64,000 nt of DNA from Caldatribacterium sp051549785 (GTDB lineage Bacteria > Atribacterota > Atribacteria > Atribacterales > Caldatribacteriaceae), in assembly GCF_051549785.1 (NCBI RefSeq), contig NZ_CP189974.1, forward strand, positions 1,674,001 to 1,738,000, given 5' to 3'. Position numbers and translations under genes: made by a program. Each line of letters begins with the position of its first letter. Positions within the stretch are counted from its first letter, which is position 1. Under the pieces are notes generated by a model, which worked only from the letters and a program-made list of their open reading frames with translations, had not been told where the DNA came from and searched no databases. Shown here piece after piece: positions 60,405-64,000 of the stretch.

Positions 60405-60452
60405 GCGCTTCCCTCCCCGAGGTAGGCTTACAAGGGAACGACAGCATAAAAC

Positions 60453-60807
60453 TGGTGGAGGCGGTGGGAGTCGAACCCACGTCCAGAACCCGACAGAGTG
60501 AAGAGCCTACGAGCGTAGCCTCAGTTTTCCTGAGCGCACAGTTCCTCCCTGAGGCCGGATGAACCGTACGCTTCCTCAGTGAGTTCTCGTTTCCGGTACC
60601 TGAGGACTCCCGGAAACCAGCCCGCTATCTGGCGCCGACCCGGGCATAGCAGGCGGTCTGCCCAGGAGCGTGCTGCGTGCGAATTACGCAGCGAGTGCCA
60701 ACTGAGCGTCGGCGTTTGTCGTTGCTCCACCTTTTTTACGAGCCCCGGTGGAGACCTCGGCTCGCCTCTTCAACTCCTCTTGGCCCTGTCGAGACCCTTA
60801 CGCCCCC
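60453..60807 (-). ncRNA. ssrA: Transfer-messenger RNA (tmRNA)
   Basis: A 355-base RNA gene. The 5' GGGGGCG pairs with CGCCTCC at the 3' end, followed by A-CCA encoded at 60453-60456. The T-arm GGGTTCGACTCCC and the tag reading frame are readable. Pseudoknot-like stems are present (e.g. around 60520-60660). It lies 6 bases downstream of smpB, and SmpB is its protein partner. It releases stalled ribosomes and tags the unfinished protein for proteases. Confidence 0.96.
60684..60725 (-). other. tmRNA proteolysis tag reading frame
   Basis: Resume codon GCA (60723-60725) to TAA (60684-60686) encodes ATTNADAQLALAA. The ending LALAA matches the usual ALAA-type degron recognised by Clp/Lon-type proteases; the middle is unusual compared with ANDENYALAA of E. 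coli. Confidence 0.92.
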
Positions 60808-60813
60808 ACACCT

Positions 60814-61263
60814 TTACGCCCTATATTTCAATAAACGTTCCAGGGTTCGTTTCTCTTCCCGTTCCATGAGCTCCCTGCGGCGATCGTAGAGCTTCTTGGG
60901 CTTGACGAGCGCAATTTCAACCTTTGCCTTTCCCCGCTCATTAAAGTACACCCGCAGGGGAACTATTGTCAAGCCCTTTTGCTCCACCAGAGATCCCCAG
61001 CGGAGGATTTCCCGCTTCTTCAAAAGGAGCTTCCGAGACCTCCGGGGATCGTGGTTGAAAACGTTTCCGAAGTGGTACGGAGCAATGTGCATGTTATGGA
61101 GCCACATTTCGCCATCTTTAACATGGCAGAAGCTCTGGTCCAAGCTCACAGCATGGTTTCGCAGGGACTTGACCTCCGTTCCCTTCAGCTCAATCCCTGC
61201 CTCAAGCCGTTCCAGGATATCATAGAGGTGCCTTGCTTTCCGGTTCTCTGCAACAACCTTCAT
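60814..61263 (-). CDS. smpB: tmRNA-binding protein SmpB
   Basis: A 149-residue SmpB. Landmarks: VVAENRKARHLYDILERLEAGIELKGTEVKSLR at the N-terminus (landmark LKGTEVKSLR), HNMHIAPYHFGN, and the basic C-terminal tail KKLYDRRRELMEREEKRTLERLL. It brings tmRNA to stalled ribosomes. ATG at 61261-61263. Adjacent to ssrA. Confidence 0.97.
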   Translation of the reverse strand: MKVVAENRKARHLYDILERLEAGIELKGTEVKSLRNHAVSLDQSFCHVKDGEMWLHNMHIAPYHFGNVFNHDPRRSRKLLLKKREILRWGSLVEQKGLTIVPLRVYFNERGKAKVEIALVKPKKLYDRRRELMEREEKRTLERLLKYRA

Positions 61264-61307
61264 GGCGAAAAGTTACAACCTGGAAAACCCTGGAAAATTC
61301 CCGGAAA

Positions 61308-61316
61308 AGTATACCA
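61308..61316 (-). promoter_or_regulatory. Extended -10 element for smpB-ssrA
   Basis: Minus-strand TGGTATACT (TG-n-TATACT, 61308-61316), 44 bases before smpB. No convincing -35 box. Upstream the divergent TPR gene starts at 61423. Confidence 0.45.
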
Positions 61317-61422
61317 CAAGAAAAGGCGTTGAGGATCTCCCAGAAACGCCAGGTGGCTCCAAATCGCATCAATCCTACTCAAAAGGAAAGGAATCAAGTA
61401 CAATGTACCTGAGGTGGTCAGC

Positions 61423-62370
61423 GTGAAAAGACAGGGCATTCCCGAACTCGATGAGGTCCGGCAGTGGATTGAAAGCTACGTGAAAAGGGTCGCCAACCTC
61501 AGGGATGAAAGGGACAGAGGCGTTACCCTCCTCGCGCTCCGGGATGCCATCGAGGAGTGGTTGCGGTTCTACGAATCCCAAGGAGCATCGGTTGAACCCG
61601 AGTGGATCAGAGTACGGAATTTCGACGCCCTCCTGGAGAAAAACGCTGCGCTCTTTTTGAAAGTGGTCGGAAGAAGACACCTGCAGGAAGAGCGAAAGCG
61701 AACCACACCGAACGAAGAACGATGGTGGTGGTGGCTGGACAAAAAGGTAGAGGAAGAGCGAAAGAAGCGCCTGAAAAGAACCGCAACCATCCTGGGAGGC
61801 GTTGCTCTTGTCCTTGTGGCTTTATACTTTTTCGTCTTCCGCCTTCCCCCAAGAGAGCAACAATACCTCAACGCCCTCACTTTAGCAGAACAGGCTCTGC
61901 AGAACCAGTCATGGGAGGAGGTGCTCACCCACTGCCAGGAAGCTCTTGCGGTATTCCCCGAGCGACCAACTCCCTACGTTGTGGCTGCTATCGCCGCGGA
62001 GAAGCTCGGTAAAACCAGTGAGGCCGAACACTTCCATCAGAGTGCCCGAGCGCTTTATGAAAGGGAAGAGGACTTCTTCCTCGAAGAGGCGGGCTGGTAC
62101 TTCCGGGCAGGAATGTTTGAAGAGGCGAAAGGCTGCATCGCCCGGGTACTGCAAAAAGACCCAGAAAACCTCACCGCCCTGAATCTCCTCGGTTCAATCT
62201 ACGAGGCAGAGGACAACGTTATCGAGGCCCTTAAGGTGTACCAGCTCGTCCTGGACCTTGCGGAAAAGAAAAACGAAATCACCCTCATCCCTGTGGCCAA
62301 GATGAAAATCGGGATGCTCCAGCTCAGGCTCCCGCTGAGCCTTCCTCTCCCTTCTCCAGGCGGCGAATAG
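61423..62370 (+). CDS. TPR-repeat protein with one membrane helix
   Basis: A 315-residue protein. The N-terminal cytoplasmic part (about 1-120) is helical and basic, including a WWWW run near residue 105; one membrane helix (about 126-146, ATILGGVALVLVALYFFVF); then at least three TPR-like units (about 150-300: ALTLAEQALQNQSWEEVLTHCQEALAVFP; KGCIARVLQKDPENLTALNLLGSIYEAEDNV). Function unknown; probably a scaffold in the envelope. Start is GTG 61423 (GAGGTG upstream). Its last 47 bases overlap the convergent DUF1667 gene. Confidence 0.75.
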   Translation: MKRQGIPELDEVRQWIESYVKRVANLRDERDRGVTLLALRDAIEEWLRFYESQGASVEPEWIRVRNFDALLEKNAALFLKVVGRRHLQEERKRTTPNEERWWWWLDKKVEEERKKRLKRTATILGGVALVLVALYFFVFRLPPREQQYLNALTLAEQALQNQSWEEVLTHCQEALAVFPERPTPYVVAAIAAEKLGKTSEAEHFHQSARALYEREEDFFLEEAGWYFRAGMFEEAKGCIARVLQKDPENLTALNLLGSIYEAEDNVIEALKVYQLVLDLAEKKNEITLIPVAKMKIGMLQLRLPLSLPLPSPGGE

Positions 62371-62713
62371 TTCGTGTAGCCACAAGATGCACCCCGGTTC
62401 CAAGGAGGTTCTCCACAAGGACCTCCCCTCGCCGGACAGGAGCAGTGACCTCAAGGGCACGCAGGAACTCCATGAGCTCGAAGATGCGTTCTTTGGGGAA
62501 GGGCGCAGAAGTCCGTACCGGGAGCCGGGGAATCTCTCCTCCCAGGATGCGAACCGTTGTCGTCACCACCCGACAGGGAGAGGTGACCTCCTGCCGGGCA
62601 TACTCCTGTCCCCGGGGACACCCACTCCGAAGGATAAGGTTATCCGACCCCTGTTCCACCCCGATGCGGCATCCCAGAGGACACACGATGCAGAACACTT
62701 CAGAAAACGTCAA
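62324..62713 (-). CDS. DUF1667-family Cys-rich protein
   Basis: A protein of about 129 residues with CIVCPLGCRIGVEQGSD near the N-terminus (two Cys plus one) and a later SGCPRGQEYARQE and CRVVTTTVRI. This is DUF1667, regularly encoded after glycerol-3-phosphate dehydrogenase-like FAD enzymes in anaerobes; the Cys probably bind Fe-S or zinc. Start is read as TTG (62711-62713) 9 bases after GGAGAAAG; GTG five codons earlier is possible. It overlaps the FAD gene by 14 bases. Confidence 0.82.
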   Translation of the reverse strand: MTFSEVFCIVCPLGCRIGVEQGSDNLILRSGCPRGQEYARQEVTSPCRVVTTTVRILGGEIPRLPVRTSAPFPKERIFELMEFLRALEVTAPVRRGEVLVENLLGTGVHLVATRTIRRLEKGEEGSAGA

Positions 62714-63956
62714 CGTGTCTTTCTCCACGGAGGACAACCTGCACCTCCCCTTTTTCCTCTGGCCAGGACACCTGGCCAAGGTCAAGACGGACCATTTCTC
62801 CTGGCCGACAGAGAGGAAAGGTAAGAGAATGGAACTCCTTCCCGTTGTGGATGAGGGAAAGGCGAGCCTTCCTGAGGGCCTCCTTTGGCCGGACGTAGAG
62901 GAAACCGTCCTTCCCCCTTCGAATCCTCTGAGGGAATAGTGCCGCCACCCCCTCCCGGGGAGAAAGGACAAAACGAGGTGGCGTATGCCCTTCATCCTCC
63001 CCAATTCTCCGCCCGATTCGCAGCGCACTCTCCGTAACGTAGTCGACAAGGTCGAAAACACCCACGACATTCCCGCAGGCGAAAAATCCCGGAACATCAC
63101 AGGCAAAGTCCTCGTCCACAAAGGGCCCACCACTTGAAGGACACAGGGGAATTCGGGATTTCTTGAGGAGCTCGCTCTCGGGGACAAGACCGACGGAAAG
63201 CAAAAGCGTATCACAGGGGAGGAGACGCTTCTCACCCACTGGGTTTCCCTTCTCATCCACCTTTCCCACCACAACGCCCTCTACCCGCTCTTTTCCAAGA
63301 ACCTCCAAAACGGTATGGGAGAGGAGGAGAGGAATCCGGAAATCCAGAAGACACTGAACGTAGTTTCGTAAAAGCCCGCTCAGGGTGGGACGAATTTCCA
63401 CCACCGCCTCAACTCTTACACCCTCAAGGGTCAGCCGGCGAGCCATGATGAGGCCGATATCTCCTGATCCCAGAATCACCGCTCTTTTCCCTGGAAGGTA
63501 CCCCTCAATATTCACCAGGTACTGGGCACACCCTGCGGTGAAAATTCCCGCCGGCCGTGTCCCCGGAAGACGAATCATCCCCCTGGTTCGTTCCCGGCAC
63601 CCCACCGCAAAGACCACAGCCCGAGCGTGGAAAATCCATACCCCTTCCCGGTTCACAGCCACCACATGCCGGTCCTCTCCAACCTCAAGGACAGTGGTGT
63701 CGGTGAGAACTTCCACCCTGGTTTTCTCCAGCTCATCGATGTAACGCTCTGCGTACTCAGGACCGGTGAGCTCCTCTCCAAAAAGACGGAGTCCAAATCC
63801 GGGATGGATGCACTGGTTGAGAATTCCCCCAAGATGAGGGTTTCGTTCAAGGAGGAACACCCTCCGTGCTCCCCGCTCCCATGCCGAGAGCGCGGCAGCC
63901 ATCCCCGCCGGCCCTCCACCAATGACCACAACTTCTGCGTCAATGGACCTCGGCAT
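62700..63956 (-). CDS. NAD(P)/FAD-dependent oxidoreductase of the glycerol-3-phosphate dehydrogenase cluster
   Basis: A 418-residue pyridine-nucleotide-disulfide-oxidoreductase-fold protein. FAD motif VVVIGGGPAGMAAALSAWERGARR (landmark IGGGPAGMAAA), second nucleotide motif VILGSGDIGLIMARRL (about 164-180), and the GFFACGNVVGVFDLVDYV flavin motif. No CxxxxC redox pair is seen, so it is not a thioredoxin-type enzyme. In similar clusters (FAD GlpA-like, this protein, DUF1667) it transfers electrons from glycerol-3-phosphate oxidation. ATG at 63954-63956 follows GAGGTGG. Confidence 0.87.
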   Translation of the reverse strand: MPRSIDAEVVVIGGGPAGMAAALSAWERGARRVFLLERNPHLGGILNQCIHPGFGLRLFGEELTGPEYAERYIDELEKTRVEVLTDTTVLEVGEDRHVVAVNREGVWIFHARAVVFAVGCRERTRGMIRLPGTRPAGIFTAGCAQYLVNIEGYLPGKRAVILGSGDIGLIMARRLTLEGVRVEAVVEIRPTLSGLLRNYVQCLLDFRIPLLLSHTVLEVLGKERVEGVVVGKVDEKGNPVGEKRLLPCDTLLLSVGLVPESELLKKSRIPLCPSSGGPFVDEDFACDVPGFFACGNVVGVFDLVDYVTESALRIGRRIGEDEGHTPPRFVLSPREGVAALFPQRIRRGKDGFLYVRPKEALRKARLSLIHNGKEFHSLTFPLCRPGEMVRLDLGQVSWPEEKGEVQVVLRGERHVDVF

Positions 63957-64000
63957 ACGTTGCCACCTCATCCCTCTGGAGCACATAGAACGAACCGGGG
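63940..64000 (-). CDS. C-terminal end of an upstream gene, probably GlpA-like FAD enzyme (partial)
   Basis: Only the last 19 residues are visible (PGSFYVLQRDEVATYAEVH) with a stop at 63940-63942, overlapping the next start by 17 bases. Too short to identify by itself; the cluster organisation suggests a GlpA-type glycerol-3-phosphate dehydrogenase or other FAD oxidoreductase. Confidence 0.5.
   Translation of the reverse strand, partial: PGSFYVLQRDEVATYAEVH

Noticed and set aside
60453..60520. A tRNA gene suggested by the T-arm and CCA end
   Set aside because: No anticodon arm follows; the sequence is the 3' end of tmRNA, whose 5' half and tag are found 300 bases away.
1..64000. CRISPR arrays, insertion sequences, prophage, attachment sites or a replication origin
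   Set aside because: No repeat-spacer arrays, transposase or integrase genes, terminal repeats, DnaA-box clusters or tRNA-linked duplications were noticed.

Overview
The window is a dense, almost fully coding stretch of a bacterial chromosome, by eye about 55% GC. There are no insertion sequences, prophage genes, CRISPR arrays or rRNA/tRNA genes; the only stable RNA seen is tmRNA. Subunits of an NAD-linked [FeFe]-hydrogenase, the maturase HydE, a GH57 glycosidase, archaeal-type ApgM phosphoglycerate mutase, a TRAP transporter and FolD/CimA/Pyr biosynthesis suggest an anaerobic, fermentative and probably thermophilic bacterium. A member of Atribacterota (Caldatribacterium-like) would fit, but that placement is inference without a phylogeny. 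No gene-free stretch exceeds 300 bases; the longest non-genic stretches are promoter/leader regions near 44.7, 49.1, 58.1 and 61.3 kb.

Layout. 1-1.8 kb (minus): hydrogenase operon nuoE-like, GHKL ATPase, 2Fe-2S ferredoxin, and nuoF/hydB running off the left edge, with its own promoter. 1.9-6.2 kb (minus): heat-shock operon hsp20, dnaJ-like, hspR, clpC behind a consensus promoter carrying phased repeats. 6.3-38.9 kb (minus): about 30 colinear genes with no gap over about 130 bases. Upstream part: SDR dehydrogenase, TRAP transporter (dctP, dctQ, dctM), FGGY kinase, DapA-like aldolase, SorC regulator, RpiB. Downstream part: HAD phosphatase, cimA, a degenerate glucose-6-phosphate-isomerase-like protein, PHP phosphoesterase, folD, phosphodiesterase, GH57, glgC copy 2, an Ig-like surface protein, hsp20, lon, M42 peptidase, galT, glgC copy 1, a small membrane protein, a PpiC foldase, tldD/tldE, ileS, a LysM-M23 hydrolase and an HD protein. 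38.9-44.7 kb (minus): transaldolase, split transketolase, LarA-family racemase and a frameshifted DUF1576-like membrane pseudogene. 44.8-46 kb (plus): apgM. 46-49.1 kb (minus): iscR-iscS-iscU-hydE. 49.2-51.4 kb (plus): paaK, ACT protein, flavodoxin. 51.4-58.2 kb (minus): pyrB-C-F-K-D-E plus an M20 peptidase behind a leader attenuator. 58.3-59 kb (plus): uppP. 59-61.3 kb (minus): smpB, tmRNA, DUF2703, LysE, small unknown. 61.4-62.4 kb (plus): TPR membrane protein. 62.3-64 kb (minus): GlpA-like tail, FAD oxidoreductase, DUF1667.

The most interesting signal is a nearly identical 20-base element (19/20 match, built on TGTTA-N4-TAACA) just downstream of the -10 boxes of two separate consensus promoters: the one for SDR-TRAP-kinase-aldolase-SorC-RpiB and the one for transaldolase-transketolase-LarA. 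The two operons therefore look like one regulon, plausibly controlled by the encoded SorC-family protein, for uptake of a polyol or sugar acid and its channelling into the non-oxidative pentose phosphate pathway. The substrate is unknown. Other notable points are a PGI-fold protein without the usual catalytic motifs, a perfect 15-bp stem-loop between dctP and dctQ, a pyr leader attenuator, and a decayed membrane-protein gene within otherwise intact operons.
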